Shown: positions 10,325 to 19,853 of the stretch, piece after piece
Numbering within the stretch: the first letter of the stretch is position 1
Layout of the letters: each line of letters opens with the position of its first letter
Assembly: GCA_004764695.1 (NCBI GenBank)
Contig: SMSO01000032.1
Coordinates: 7,956,668 to 8,020,667, forward strand
Direction: 5' to 3'
From: Schizochytrium sp. TIO01
Taxonomy: Eukaryota; Sar; Bigyra; Thraustochytrida; Thraustochytriidae
Length of the DNA: 64,000 nucleotides
The notes under the pieces: generated by a model
Seen by the model: the letters and a program-made list of their open reading frames with translations, nothing else
Databases searched by the model: none
Told to the model about the DNA's origin: nothing
Made by a program: the position numbers and the translations under genes

Positions 10325-12547
10325 TCATTCCGAGGTGGATGAGTCAGCGGCCATGGCCGAGGAAAGGAATGCGGGAGTGTCCGCAAAGCCCTTGCGCGCA
10401 ACGTTGTGCTTGTTGGCAGGCATGTTCTTATACTTGTCAACCAGGGAGCGAACGAGGCTGCAGCGGTACAGGAGGCGGCTATCGCCTTGAATCTCCTCAT
10501 GGAAACTAGCACCACGAAGGCGGTTCTTCAGCATCTGTGGGGTTGGCTTACTCTGCAAGTTGACACGTGATGCGTCCTCAGTTGAAATGTGAAAGATCTT
10601 GTTGCTTCCCATGAGAGCCTCGTCCTGAATCTCGCCGTTACTCAGTTTATCACAGTAGTGCACCAGGTCACTGGCAATCTTCTCAGAGACAACAGAGTCT
10701 CCCTTGTAGTCCGGGTGCTTCTGAACAAACTCTCGCATCCATGTGGCAGTGGTCGGAAGCTCGCCGCGGGAACGCGCAATGAGGAGATCCATGTATGTGT
10801 TGACGAGCTCAACAGTCTCTGCATCTGCCTCCATAATCTCAAGGTAGGCGGAGATGAGAGGAAAGAGACCCGGGAACTCCTCACCCTTGCCAGTGAGAAT
10901 CTCGGCAATAGTCATCTCGGTATACTCCTCCTCGACAGGGGTGTTGGCAGGGCGTTGGGTGCCAGGGTTCTGCTCATCATCGCACTGCTCGCTGAGGACA
11001 AGGAGGTCCTTGCGGAAGAAGAACTTCTGCTCAAGCACAGCGTTGCGTTCGTGGGCGCGACGCATGTTCTCATCAACCTTGGAAATGGGCACATACAAAG
11101 TGAGGTCAAAAAAGAGAATGACACGGGTGATGAGAACAATGATGGTGATGTAAGCTGCGTCTTCAAAGTCAGTCAATTGTTTCTCCATAGGACGGAATTC
11201 AACGCGCCAGCCAGTCTTCACATCAAGCCCAGGCGGCTTCCAGCGCATGGTGTTCCAGTTGGTACTCTGGATGTTTTCAAAGTGTTCGGTGGACAGCTTG
11301 TCGTCAACCTGACTGATTCGCTCGCTAAAGACCACGAGAGGGTCGCGAACAAAGAGATGGGCAACGTGGCGGGCCAGGGGCTCATCGATACCGTTCTCCA
11401 GCAACGTCTTGAGAGCCTTATCGTTGAGCTCCATTGCACCATCATTGTACTCTGGGCGAAGGCTAGGCTCAGTAGAGATGAAGCAATCGATCGAGTCATA
11501 GCGTGATTTGGAAATGCGTTGAGTTCCACGCTGTGGGACCTTGGCTCCGGGAAGAATGCACGGCTCATCAGCAGCACCGAGGTTTACAGGTGTGCGACAG
11601 TCAACGCTCTGCGCAATAACTTGCCAGCGGACGTCAGTGTCCACGAGCATACCCTTGAAAATTGGAGCAGCGGCACTCAGCGCGAGGAAGATCGGGCAGA
11701 GCATGGCCAGTTGATCGTAGAGGATGCGGGACTCACGGAGATCACGTGCCTGAAAGGTAACCTGGAGGCAGCAGCATCCCATACCAAAACCCATAGCGTC
11801 CATATACACCTGATCTGGGCGAGTCTGCGTCTCACTCAGGTTATCAAGGGACCTGACGGCGAAAGTCTTGCCCGAAGTAGTGTCCGGGTCAAGGCTTGTG
11901 TTCTTGTCCATGAAGAGCGGCAGGCGGATATCAACCTTCTTTCCACGGCGGAGGCGGATGTTGCGCGTGAGTGTGGCAAAGCGCGGGTGCGGGTTGATGA
12001 GCTCGTCAGGCAAGAAATAAGATTCTGCTACAGATCCATGAGGCTTGAGGCCCTCGGGCACGCAAAAATCACCACAGCCCATGAGTGGCCAGGCCACAAG
12101 AGAAGAAAGACCTTCACCGGGCTCGAGAGCTGAGACAATTCGGCGACGGCGGTAGCGAAGACTCGTTTCGACGTGCTGAAGATCTTCAGAAAACCCGCCG
12201 TAAGGGCCATACGGAGTAGCTTCAATCATCCACGCGCCATACTCAGGGTGCCAGGTCGCCTGCGGGACAATCTGCTTTTCTTTGAAAAGTTCCTCGTCCT
12301 CAGCATTAAGCTTGGCAAGGAGATCATGTGCGCGAAGGCTCAGCTTAACCTTGCCATCAGGCATTGTCTTGAACACGTGAAACTCAAGCTCATCACCCCA
12401 CAGAAGGACGTCGTTCTTGCGGTCCTTCACCTTGTGGTACACCTCAAGAAATTGCACAATACCGTGCTCAATCACATAGTCCAGAATCGCGTGGTACTCA
12501 GGAGTGTCCTCCCATCGCATGGGGCTGCCGCTCTCCAGGAAGCCCAT
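10325..12547 (-). CDS. GCLC: Glutamate-cysteine ligase catalytic subunit (740 aa)
   Basis: The enzyme joins glutamate and cysteine using ATP, the first and usually rate-limiting step of glutathione synthesis in the cytosol. The N-terminus matches the animal/fungal family closely: MGFLESGSPMRWEDT, then HGIVQFLEVYHKVKDRKNDV and LLWGDELEF, whose acidic residues correspond to the metal/ATP site. Further family blocks are WHPEYGAWMIEATPYGPYGG (about residues 100-119), the Cys-rich MGFGMGCCCLQVTFQA, ALSAAAPIFKGMLVDTDVRW, and NTMRWKPPGLDVKTGWRVEF followed by RPMEKQ (about 430-455). The protein is about 100 residues longer than human GCLC, mostly in the C-terminal half. The first ATG agrees with the family start. 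No intron is visible. It is the most strongly coding-biased and GC-rich gene of the left half, consistent with high expression. Confidence 0.97.
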   Translation of the reverse strand: MGFLESGSPMRWEDTPEYHAILDYVIEHGIVQFLEVYHKVKDRKNDVLLWGDELEFHVFKTMPDGKVKLSLRAHDLLAKLNAEDEELFKEKQIVPQATWHPEYGAWMIEATPYGPYGGFSEDLQHVETSLRYRRRRIVSALEPGEGLSSLVAWPLMGCGDFCVPEGLKPHGSVAESYFLPDELINPHPRFATLTRNIRLRRGKKVDIRLPLFMDKNTSLDPDTTSGKTFAVRSLDNLSETQTRPDQVYMDAMGFGMGCCCLQVTFQARDLRESRILYDQLAMLCPIFLALSAAAPIFKGMLVDTDVRWQVIAQSVDCRTPVNLGAADEPCILPGAKVPQRGTQRISKSRYDSIDCFISTEPSLRPEYNDGAMELNDKALKTLLENGIDEPLARHVAHLFVRDPLVVFSERISQVDDKLSTEHFENIQSTNWNTMRWKPPGLDVKTGWRVEFRPMEKQLTDFEDAAYITIIVLITRVILFFDLTLYVPISKVDENMRRAHERNAVLEQKFFFRKDLLVLSEQCDDEQNPGTQRPANTPVEEEYTEMTIAEILTGKGEEFPGLFPLISAYLEIMEADAETVELVNTYMDLLIARSRGELPTTATWMREFVQKHPDYKGDSVVSEKIASDLVHYCDKLSNGEIQDEALMGSNKIFHISTEDASRVNLQSKPTPQMLKNRLRGASFHEEIQGDSRLLYRCSLVRSLVDKYKNMPANKHNVARKGFADTPAFLSSAMAADSSTSE

Positions 12548-12767
12548 GGTGCCGACACAGGTTTTGGTTTGATTGCTTTTCTGCTCCTCTTCCCAGGCCT
12601 TTGTCTTCTTCTTCTTCGCCTTATATCGCCTTCTGTCGCCTTCAAGGTGCTATACACTGCTACTGCTATTACTCCCTATTTTGCTATTGTTATCCCTATA
12701 TGATGCTAGTGCCCTCGAGTGCCCTAGCTTTTGATCACCGCTCTTTCTCTGCTTGAAAGGAAGATCA
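12548..12767. promoter_or_regulatory. Upstream region of the GCL gene
   Basis: This 220-base interval should contain the GCL promoter and leader. It has CTTCTTCTTCTTCG-type pyrimidine-rich sequence at 12605-12620 on the plus strand. No TATA box can be assigned with confidence. Confidence 0.35.
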
Positions 12768-13112
12768 ATGAATCTCCGCTCCGGCACGTTCAACAAGACG
12801 ATCCAAGTGGTCTTTATGAATTTCTTGGGACGTGATTGGGGCTATGCTTCTTTGTTTAGGCCAGTGGGCAAAGAAGGGGAAGTCTTCTTAGTTCACGAGG
12901 TTTATGATGAGGAGCACAAATTGAGGTCTACGCGGCCGTTTGCGCAGGAAATTCCGAGATTCCGCTCGGCAAATGTGCACGGCAAACGTCACTCACTACT
13001 GCTAAGGGTAGCGGCAAAGCAATCTTTTGCCGAGGTTCCTTCGTCAATCTTGATCTGTGCCGTCGCGTATGTTCACAAGTACAGAATAAACCGCCAGGAG
13101 GTCCGGATTTAA
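12768..13112 (+). CDS. Possible small hypothetical protein (114 aa)
   Basis: An ATG-initiated frame runs from 12768 to a TAA at 13110-13112, divergent from the GCL gene. The product has a balanced composition with aromatic and charged residues (TIQVVFMNFLGRDWGYASL, EVFLVHEVYDEEHK) and a basic C-terminus. No domain is recognised. The in-frame start further upstream (12753) is TTG. It could be a real small gene or a chance ORF in GC-richer sequence next to the repeat zone. Confidence 0.3.
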   Translation: MNLRSGTFNKTIQVVFMNFLGRDWGYASLFRPVGKEGEVFLVHEVYDEEHKLRSTRPFAQEIPRFRSANVHGKRHSLLLRVAAKQSFAEVPSSILICAVAYVHKYRINRQEVRI

Positions 13113-13720
13113 GATCTTTGAACAGGTTTATTTCGAAGTTGGACTCGAAAACTTTGAACTTAAAACTTAAGCTTGGACTCAAACTCAGCCTCGGCTTCGT
13201 CAAGGCTTTTGCTTGATCCAGTTTAGGAAGAAGACAAGAGCAATAGCAACAGCAACGAATAAAACCTACAAGACTAAGCACCTCGATGCAAACCAAGGCA
13301 GCTTAGATCTTATCTTCTTTTGTCTCCTCGCCGCTATTTTGCCAGAGCCCGAGCGGGGTCTCTCAAGACGCTCCCGACGACGACGCTTAACCCCTGGAGC
13401 AAGCAGACAAGCTTGCCAGTTGTGAAGCCAGCTACCACGCAGGCAGGCTAGCACCTCGTGCAGCCGCACAAGTTCCTCGCCGGCCAGGCCTCGTGGACCT
13501 CGCTGTCTCCAGCCTCGTTCGCAGTTTGTTTGGCCTTGGTCCCTCTCGCGAGCCTCGAGGCTCCTGCTCTGTGTGTTTCTTTCATCTCCTCTCTTCTCTT
13601 CTTTTCTTCTCTCTGAACGAAACAGAAAGAAATAGCTCAGGTACCTTAGTACCTACCTACTCGTACCTAACCTAGTAGAAACAGCCATCCTGGAAATCAA
13701 TCCCTCTTTTCTGTCTATTC

Positions 13721-14100
13721 TTGAAGTTTCAAGTTAGAGCTCAATTGGACTTTGAGCTCAAAACTCAAATTCAGTTCCAAATTCGGGTTGAAATTTCAAA
13801 AACCAACTTCAAACTCAAACCTCAAACTCAAACTTCAAACTCAACTTCAAACTTCAAACTCAAACTTCAAAGTCAAACTTCAACTTCAAACTCAAACTTC
13901 AACTTCAAATTCAAAGTCAAACTTCAAATTCAAACTTCAAATTCAACTTCAAATTCAAAGTCAAACTTCAAATTCAAACTTCAAATCAAATTCAAACTCA
14001 AACTCAAACTTCAAATTCAAAGCCAAATTCAAATTCAAAGCCAAAGCCAAATTCAAAGCCAAAGCCAAATTCAAATCTAAATCCAAATTTAAACGCAACT
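13721..14100. repeat. Degenerate TTCAAA/CTCAAA tandem array (~380 bp)
   Basis: The plus strand consists of closely spaced copies of a 6-base unit, mainly TTCAAA with CTCAAA, GTCAAA and GCCAAA variants, sometimes separated by one extra A or T. G is almost absent from the central part of the plus strand, so the array is strongly strand-asymmetric. It yields overlapping artificial frames of Lys/Phe/Gln/Ser/Asn. The array edges are fuzzy: related CTCAAA/ACTTGAAA motifs are already seen at 13124-13195. Confidence 0.9.
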
Positions 14101-14555
14101 TCGATTTCGATTTCCTGCTTTAATTTCTCCCTTTCGTACTAATTAGTAAACTCTGAGCAAAACATTATTTTTTTATTTTTTTTACCAGGCTAACCCCCCA
14201 CTAATGCGTCATCCAGGTACCCAACGAACGAATCAGCAAGTTGACTGAGATCTTGAGTTTCTCCATCTCCACGCTGCTCGCCGCCCTCCAAATCGGGCGC
14301 CAAGCCGCTGGGCCTTCACTCCCACACCCTTCTCCCTCGCCTGTGCCGTTCTTGCCCACTCTTCGCCCCCCCCTCATCCCTCACAGCTCAAGTTGACCCG
14401 CTCAGTATCCATTCTCTATTCTTCGTTGGACTCCGCTGATTTCAAACTTCTGCCATCGCGTCCAATGCCCAACCGGCCGTAGCGAATAGCCTAGTCACCT
14501 CCTACTGCGGCGCCTCCCTGCTTTGTCTATCTTCTTCCTTCGTCTGTCTGTTTTG

Positions 14556-14638
14556 TCTGTTTGTTTGAATTTGTTTGTTTGAATTTGTTTGTTTGAATTT
14601 GTTTGTTTGTTTGAATTTGTTTGTTTGTTTGTTTCAAG
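14556..14638. repeat. TTTG / TTTGAATTTG microsatellite
   Basis: The tract repeats TTTG with a higher-order TTTGAATTTGTTTG unit, preceded by CTGTCTGTTTTGTCTG. The translated Phe/Val/Cys/Leu frame over it is a repeat artefact. Confidence 0.9.
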
Positions 14639-14811
14639 TTCGTTCGTTGTTCGATTTTTCATGGGTCCCAATCAGTCTCCGCTTTCTTCGCGGCGTGAAC
14701 GAATGCAAAGCAGTATCCACCCAAGTTGAAGCTGCTCTCGCTCAGGGCCGAGGGAGGCGGCCGCAAAGCCACGCCTGGGACTTTGACTCTGCGAGGCCTG
14801 GGCGGTCTGGA

Positions 14812-14838
14812 GAACGAACGAATGAACGAACGAACGAG
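14812..14838. repeat. GAAC tetranucleotide microsatellite
   Basis: About six tandem GAAC units with one GAAT variant are visible. Confidence 0.85.
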
Positions 14839-15681
14839 TCCACGGATACGGGTATGAGCGAAGCGCCGCACTCAACGCCTCTCACTTGGAGCCTTCGCCT
14901 TAGCCCTTTGAAAGGGGGATAAGCCGAGAGAGCATTGTGGAGGAGGTGATCGCCAGCCTCTATGGACACGGGAGCTGCGCGAGATGCGAGAAGGTATCAG
15001 GGTCGATCGGTCCGCAGCGCGAGAACGGAGTCCTTCGCCGTTCTTCAATTTGCTCGAACTTGAAGCCTTCGAAATTCGAGGTTGACGCCCACCTACCTTT
15101 ACCTGCCTAATAGTACCTATTACCTGCTATGCAAGTTTTGAAATTCAATCCTTGTGACTATGATGGACTCTTCTTTCTTCCTTTCTATTTTATTTCATTC
15201 GCGCCTTTTTTTTCGTTTCAACGCTGTTGTCTTTTCACAGTGGACATTGAACTATAGTCTACTTGCGCAAGTGCTCATTCCAAGGATACTCCACTGTACC
15301 CATACCATAACGTAGTGTAGAGGCGGCACAACCTGTTGAACTCAGGTATTTGGTAAGAGTCACATAGCTTGCCCTAAACACCCACCGCGCCGTCGTCAGA
15401 TTTAGGTCTCTCATTTCTGTAACATAAAACAGGTGCTCTAATAGTGTATCTCCTATTATATGTGAAATAGCTGCACAAGAATAATGTATTGTTCGAATTC
15501 GGAGCAGCATGAGGCGCCTCCTTGTTTTATACAAGACTGAAGGTGATCCTTAGGGATGGTTTTTATATTACCAGACGGTCATAGCCACGTGTCCATACTC
15601 CGTGCGTCATGCACTTGCTGCATTTTCTTGGTTTAAGTAGTGGGGACTTAGATAATAGGGACCATAGGTGCCAAGGAGAAG

Positions 15682-15748
<67 letters not shown>
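15682..15748. repeat. (GATT)n microsatellite, ~17 units
   Basis: An uninterrupted GATT array of about 67 bases ends in GATTGATCAATTGG. Its minus-strand translation (Ile-Asn-Gln-Ser repeats) is an artefact. Confidence 0.95.
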
Positions 15749-16269
15749 CAATTGGCACTGGATTCAAGTTCGTTTGGTTGTTAAAGAGAACAATATTATG
15801 CAGCCAGATTCAAGCTTCAAGTTGATTGACCACCTCAGCATCTACTGAGCTTCTGCAGCAGATAGATCGAAAGGGATAGGATACGGCTGTCGTATTTGCC
15901 AGTTGTAGTACCTACATACCGATGAAAAGGCTCAAGCTGTAAAGTTTGTGATATGAGACATTTCAAGAGCAATCAAAAGACCGGACAGTTACAATGTGGG
16001 GTTCAATACATAAACTATAACGATGGACACTGTCGAAAGCGTTGATTTTAGATTATCTCTAAACACAAAATTAAGACCACGTGCGCACCCATTTAGTCGA
16101 ATCCCAAAACTATTCCTATGTAGGCAGGCGCCTTGATGTCTAAAAGTAGAGTACAACTACCTCAAATACGGCACAATCCAAAACTAAATAGAGTAAATCC
16201 CCTCCAAGTAGAAAATTCATCCTACACTAACTTGTACTGTAATCCTGCTAGGCTGCCGTGCTAACAGGG

Positions 16270-16318
16270 TCTTATCACTGCTTGTAGCTGCCTAAGGTGG
16301 CATAGGGCGGTGATAGGA
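16270..16318. repeat. Nested inverted repeat with wobble pairs
   Basis: TCTTATCACTGC (16270-16281) pairs with GCGGTGATAGGA (16307-16318) over 12 positions, two of them G/T wobble pairs. Inside the loop TGCC (16289-16292) pairs with GGCA (16299-16302). The wobble pairs matter only if the element is transcribed, hinting at structured RNA. Confidence 0.45.
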
Positions 16319-16376
16319 TGGAGCAGTACTAGCACTAACTATAGTAGTTCAAATAGGATGCTGCTGCCTGCCTGAC

Positions 16377-16409
16377 AGACTGACTGACTGACAGAGAGAG
16401 AGAGAGAGA
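16377..16409. repeat. (GACT)n followed by (GA)n
   Basis: A short GACT run passes directly into a GA dinucleotide run of about 16 bases. This compound microsatellite lies about 230 bases upstream of the NDUFA7-like ATG. Confidence 0.85.
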
Positions 16410-16640
16410 TTAACTACGAGAGATATAGAGGAATCAGCAAATAGACAATCTGGGAAACTTGCTCTGTAAAGAGTTAGGGCAAGTAGGGTATAGCGGCTAT
16501 ACTTCACTTGGGTGTTTGAATCCTATCATCAGTCGATTGCTTCACTGCTGCTCCATTTGCCGGTCTTCCCGTTCATCAAATTCATTGCTGCTCCTCGCTC
16601 CCCGCATTCTCCGCACTACCTTGCGTACGCTCTACCCACG

Positions 16641-17282
16641 ATGCTCCGCGCCGTTTCATCCTCCTCTGTTCGTGGCGGCGTCGCCTCGCGCGTCGCCTCC
16701 GGCCGTGTCTCTGCCCCTCATGGACAGACTCGCGAGATGAGCGCCCTCGTGGACAAGATCAAGGAGTTCTTCATCTTTGGACCTGGCCGCACCTCGTACC
16801 AGATCTTCCCCACCAAGAAGGACGGTGCTGAGCCCTATCGCTACCCCGCACCCGGCTCGCAGTCAGAGAATGTCTTCACGCCCATTCACGAGGAGAAGGA
16901 TGACCCTTACAACACCAACTACTATGTGCGCGACACCACCCGCAACCTGGCTCCTCCCTTGTACGTGATCAACGAGAAGGCTTCCCAGCTTCACCTTCCC
17001 AAGGCCGGCGAGGAGCCGCCCAAGGCAGGCTCCCCCGGTAACAAGAACCCTGCTGTGCTCCGTTACGATCCCTCCGGCACACGCTCGGCCATGTCCACCA
17101 CATGGTCCGCCATGGAGTCCAAGCTTCAGGAGCACTTGCCTGTGCACCTTCCCAAGCAGTGGAACGCTCGCTCTGGTGTTGACGTAGAGGCTGAATGTGC
17201 TGCCAAGAACATCCCGCCCACCCCCGGCAAGCCCGCACCCTGGAGTGGCCCGCACAAGGAGGTCCGCGAGGGAGCCTGGTAA
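16641..17282 (+). CDS. Mitochondrial protein, probable NDUFA7/B14.5a-like complex I subunit (213 aa)
   Basis: The N-terminus (MLRAVSSSSVRGGVASRVAS) is rich in Arg, Ser and Ala without acidic residues, a typical mitochondrial presequence. The middle contains NTNYYVRDTTRNLAPPLYVI (starting near residue 91), which resembles the NNYY..RDxRRxxxPP block of NDUFA7, an accessory subunit of respiratory complex I. Upstream, IFGPGRTSYQIFPTKKDG and YRYPAPGSQ also fit a small inner-membrane accessory protein. The protein is almost twice as long as animal NDUFA7 (about 113 residues), with a Pro-rich C-terminal extension. Earlier in-frame codons lie upstream of ATG 16641 (from 16512), but 16641 gives the best presequence. 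Coding bias is strong, consistent with an abundant protein. The mitochondrial location is well supported; the subunit name is a family-level inference. Confidence 0.7.
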   Translation: MLRAVSSSSVRGGVASRVASGRVSAPHGQTREMSALVDKIKEFFIFGPGRTSYQIFPTKKDGAEPYRYPAPGSQSENVFTPIHEEKDDPYNTNYYVRDTTRNLAPPLYVINEKASQLHLPKAGEEPPKAGSPGNKNPAVLRYDPSGTRSAMSTTWSAMESKLQEHLPVHLPKQWNARSGVDVEAECAAKNIPPTPGKPAPWSGPHKEVREGAW

Positions 17283-17583
17283 AAATATAACACGAAACCG
17301 ACGACCGCAAAAACCTGTCTCGTAATTGTTCGAAGTAACGAGCGAACGACCTGCTGCAAAAAACGCGAAAGGCACAGAGCGGAAGATAGCGATACCGACA
17401 CGTGCTTGCTGCGTTCTTTGAGGCTTCTTTCTAGTGGTTGACTTGCTCTCAAGTCGTCTGCTGTCTCGACCTACCTTTACTATCTCTCTCTCTCAACTGC
17501 GTACCTTCATACTTACTTACTCACTCAATACCCGATCTTTCTCTCGGTCTATCGATTGAGAGATCACCATCACCAATACCAAC

Positions 17584-17604
17584 ACATACATACATACATA
17601 CATA
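17584..17604. repeat. (CATA)n microsatellite
   Basis: About five tandem CATA units lie in the 3' flank of the NDUFA7-like gene. Confidence 0.85.
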
Positions 17605-17873
17605 CTGAATATGTCACGGCTTCGAAGTCCTGTTTTTTTTTGTTCGTTTGTTGCTTTGTTTCTATTTTGAGCCTTGCTTTACTTATTTGATGTGCAGTCC
17701 TATTAGGCATGCATCTGGTGACTTGGGCACTCATGCTGCAGGATATGTAATGTTTTATGCATTAAAATGAGATTCCTAATGTTGCTGCCTCACGAACCTG
17801 TCTCGGACAGAGTGAGGTTGTCTGTTATACCAAACTTATTGTTAGGGATTACAGGCACCTTCGGCGCAAAAAA

Positions 17874-17909
17874 ACATTCTTTTCTTTCTTTTCAAGAGAA
17901 AAAGAATGT
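17874..17909. terminator. Hairpin between convergent genes
   Basis: ACATTCTTTTCT (17874-17885) pairs with AGAAAAAGAATGT (17897-17909) with one bulged A; the loop is 11 bases and T/C-rich. It lies about 190 bases downstream of the SLC25 stop on its strand and may mark the 3' end region of one of the two convergent genes. Function is inferred from position only. Confidence 0.35.
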
Positions 17910-18102
17910 GCAAAACCTATTGCCGCTCTTGTGCCTAGCTCGCAAAGATTGTTTGGAGAGCTAGCCTTTTCGTGTGTTTTAAAAAATAGCTCGATCATAT
18001 GACAGCAGGATATCCTAGCTTGAAAACAAAAGATTTAAATCATACACTGTTGAAATAGTAGAGATATGATATACTTATTCGTTTTTTTAACATGACAATC
18101 AA

Positions 18103-19140
18103 CTAAAACATAGAATACGTCAGAACCTTGAGTTTCTCAAAAAGAGCCATGTTCACGGCAGTCGCAGGGGCATGAAATGCCATCCGCGCTCCAACTCCAC
18201 GAAACATCCCAGACACGCCCTCTGTCTGTGCTAGCTTAACGAGACCATCCAGCATGTGTTTATAGCGACCACTGGCAGCCTTGCTAGCCTCGGCGGCCTT
18301 AGCAGGATCTCTACCATTAAGAGACACTTGTTGACGCTGTACCTGAAGACGTAACTTGATTATATCTAAGGGATTGGTGCAAAAGGAGGCACTCGCGCCA
18401 GCCAGAGCACCGCAAGACAAAAGAACCCCTAGCGGCAGCTCCGTTACGGTAGTACGTTGCATCTTTTCGTAGTAGTGCCTCTCGATAAAGCTCTTGAATT
18501 GCTCGTAAAACATAAAATACATTGCAGAAAAAGGCCCGAACGACATCACTGTAGCTCCGTACCCTCTGTAAAACCCAACCCATCCTTCTGTTCGCACAAT
18601 CGATCGGACTGCATCGTATCCGCTCGAGTAAAAAGCGTCGCCCTGAGCTGCCTTGATATCCGCAACAACAGACGTTCGAGGCAAACGTTGAATTTGCATG
18701 CGCTCTTTAACTACATCTACAGGAACCCAAAGAACGCAACTGATTGTCTCAGCAATCATTCCGCTCCAAAAGGTAATGGCAAAAGGAGGAGTTCCAGTGT
18801 TATCTGTATGCATGAGCTTGCTCAGTTGAGTTTTAGAGACTTCGTAAGAAGTGAAATAAAGACATGACGCAGGCATGGACCCGAGCACAGTTGGGCCAAA
18901 TCCGCGGTACAGCCCTCGAAGTCCCTCCTGTTTCCAAATGTTGTTCAACCCATCGGCAAAGTTTTTATACAGCGCTTGATTTGGCGCTGAGGCGCTTCCT
19001 TGAAGCACTTTCCAGGTCTGGACCTGCATGCGCGCCTTGACCGTGTCAATCGGATGGCACGGAAACCGTGCCAAACCTCCAGCACCGGCACTGGCGAGCA
19101 TTGTCGGCACGAGCCGCATCTCGTCATTATCGTTGCCCAT
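18103..19140 (-). CDS. Mitochondrial carrier (SLC25) family protein (345 aa)
   Basis: This is a complete three-repeat mitochondrial carrier, an inner-membrane transporter. The signature PxDxxK is present in all three repeats: PIDTVKAR (about residue 30), PVDVVKER (about 140) and PLDIIKLR (about 257). Each is followed by the second-helix pattern EG..G.YRG: EGLRGLYRGFG, EGWVGFYRGYG and EGVSGMFRGVGAR. The total length is slightly above the usual 300 because of a loop of about 30 residues in the third repeat (DPAKAAEASKAASG). Reading upstream of ATG 19140 is possible, but that frame begins only at a GTG (19215). Substrate contact residues do not let me name the cargo; the VPVDVVKERMQ second motif is seen in several uncharacterised carriers. 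It is convergent with the NDUFA7-like gene. Confidence 0.95.
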   Translation of the reverse strand: MGNDNDEMRLVPTMLASAGAGGLARFPCHPIDTVKARMQVQTWKVLQGSASAPNQALYKNFADGLNNIWKQEGLRGLYRGFGPTVLGSMPASCLYFTSYEVSKTQLSKLMHTDNTGTPPFAITFWSGMIAETISCVLWVPVDVVKERMQIQRLPRTSVVADIKAAQGDAFYSSGYDAVRSIVRTEGWVGFYRGYGATVMSFGPFSAMYFMFYEQFKSFIERHYYEKMQRTTVTELPLGVLLSCGALAGASASFCTNPLDIIKLRLQVQRQQVSLNGRDPAKAAEASKAASGRYKHMLDGLVKLAQTEGVSGMFRGVGARMAFHAPATAVNMALFEKLKVLTYSMF

Positions 19141-19853
19141 CTTGATTAAGCTGCCAGCTTGCTTGACAAGCGTCGAGCTTCGACAATGTACTGTACCTCG
19201 CTTTGCTTCAACCACTCCGTTTTCCCATACAATATTTCCTCAACTTTTTCCTTCCTTCGCATTACAAAAGCCTACTTACCTACTATTGCTAGTAGGATCT
19301 ACCAGTGAGATTAGTCCTAAAAGTCAAATCATAGTCCAAACACTAGACACATCGCCTCAATTCCTGAAGTATTAAGTCGGGCAGGTTCATTCTCGCGTGG
19401 CTTGAGGTACAAACTTAATCCAAATCATGATATGATTATGCAGAGCAAAACGCACATCGGAGTCAAGAAAAACATGCAAATGAACAACATCGAACGAAAT
19501 TTCAATCTCGCGCATCAAGGATAAAGACGATTTGCAGTTGAAACAGGCTACTTGTCTAATCAAAGACATGGGAACTAATGTTGAATACACAACAACAGTT
19601 GGCAACGCAAGAGAGGAGATCAAGAAGGATTACACGAGGATAATGTCCGATTGGGCTTTCTGACACGTGTTCGAAGAAGAGTCTAGCGACGTATCAAAAC
19701 TAAAAGAGGACTTGATTTTATAGTTCTCGAGTAGATGTAAGGGGAAGAGGGAAGCCCAAATGGCCGTGATCAAGCAAGAGCAAATAAGCTAGGAGCAAAC
19801 ATAGCAAATGCAAAGATGCAACAATAATTTCGTTTCAGGTGCACAAAATAAAA
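19141..19853. other. Spacer between SLC25 start and eL29 stop
   Basis: This is the upstream region of the carrier gene plus the 3' flank of eL29. ACCTACTTACCTACTATT-type sequence lies near 19270-19286. A minus-strand frame at 19623-19387 has no recognisable domain, so I do not call it. Confidence 0.45.

Larger units (their letters stand above)
13113..16640. other. Repeat-rich spacer without convincing genes
   Basis: This 3.5-kb interval contains a series of simple repeats (listed separately), ACCTACC/TACCTA motifs near 13645-13672 and 15090-15125, and CTTGAA/TTCAAG motifs. Frames on both strands (for example 15534-15259 minus and 14575-14922 plus) have no recognisable domains and are largely made of repeat translation. 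A hairpin-forming segment lies at 16270-16318. Confidence 0.6.
17283..18102. other. Convergent 3' spacer with CATA repeat and hairpin
   Basis: The spacer between the NDUFA7-like and SLC25 genes contains CT-rich sequence near 17480-17500, a (CATA)n microsatellite at 17584-17604, T-runs, and an inverted repeat at 17874-17909 (ACATTCTTTTCT paired with AGAAAAAGAATGT with one bulged A). No gene is visible. Confidence 0.6.

Noticed and set aside
10589-12133. Long plus-strand frames opposite the GCL gene
   Set aside because: They are antisense shadows of a strongly biased coding gene.
13721-14123. Two overlapping Lys/Phe/Gln/Asn-rich frames of about 120 codons
   Set aside because: They are direct translations of the TTCAAA array; open frames in repeats without stops carry no coding evidence.
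15259-15534. 91-codon minus-strand frame ending ...GTVEYPWNEHLRK
   Set aside because: It looks mildly protein-like, but no family, no intron context and no coding bias support it.
15563-15751. Minus-strand frame with Ile-Asn-Gln-Ser repeats
   Set aside because: It is a translation of the (GATT)n microsatellite.
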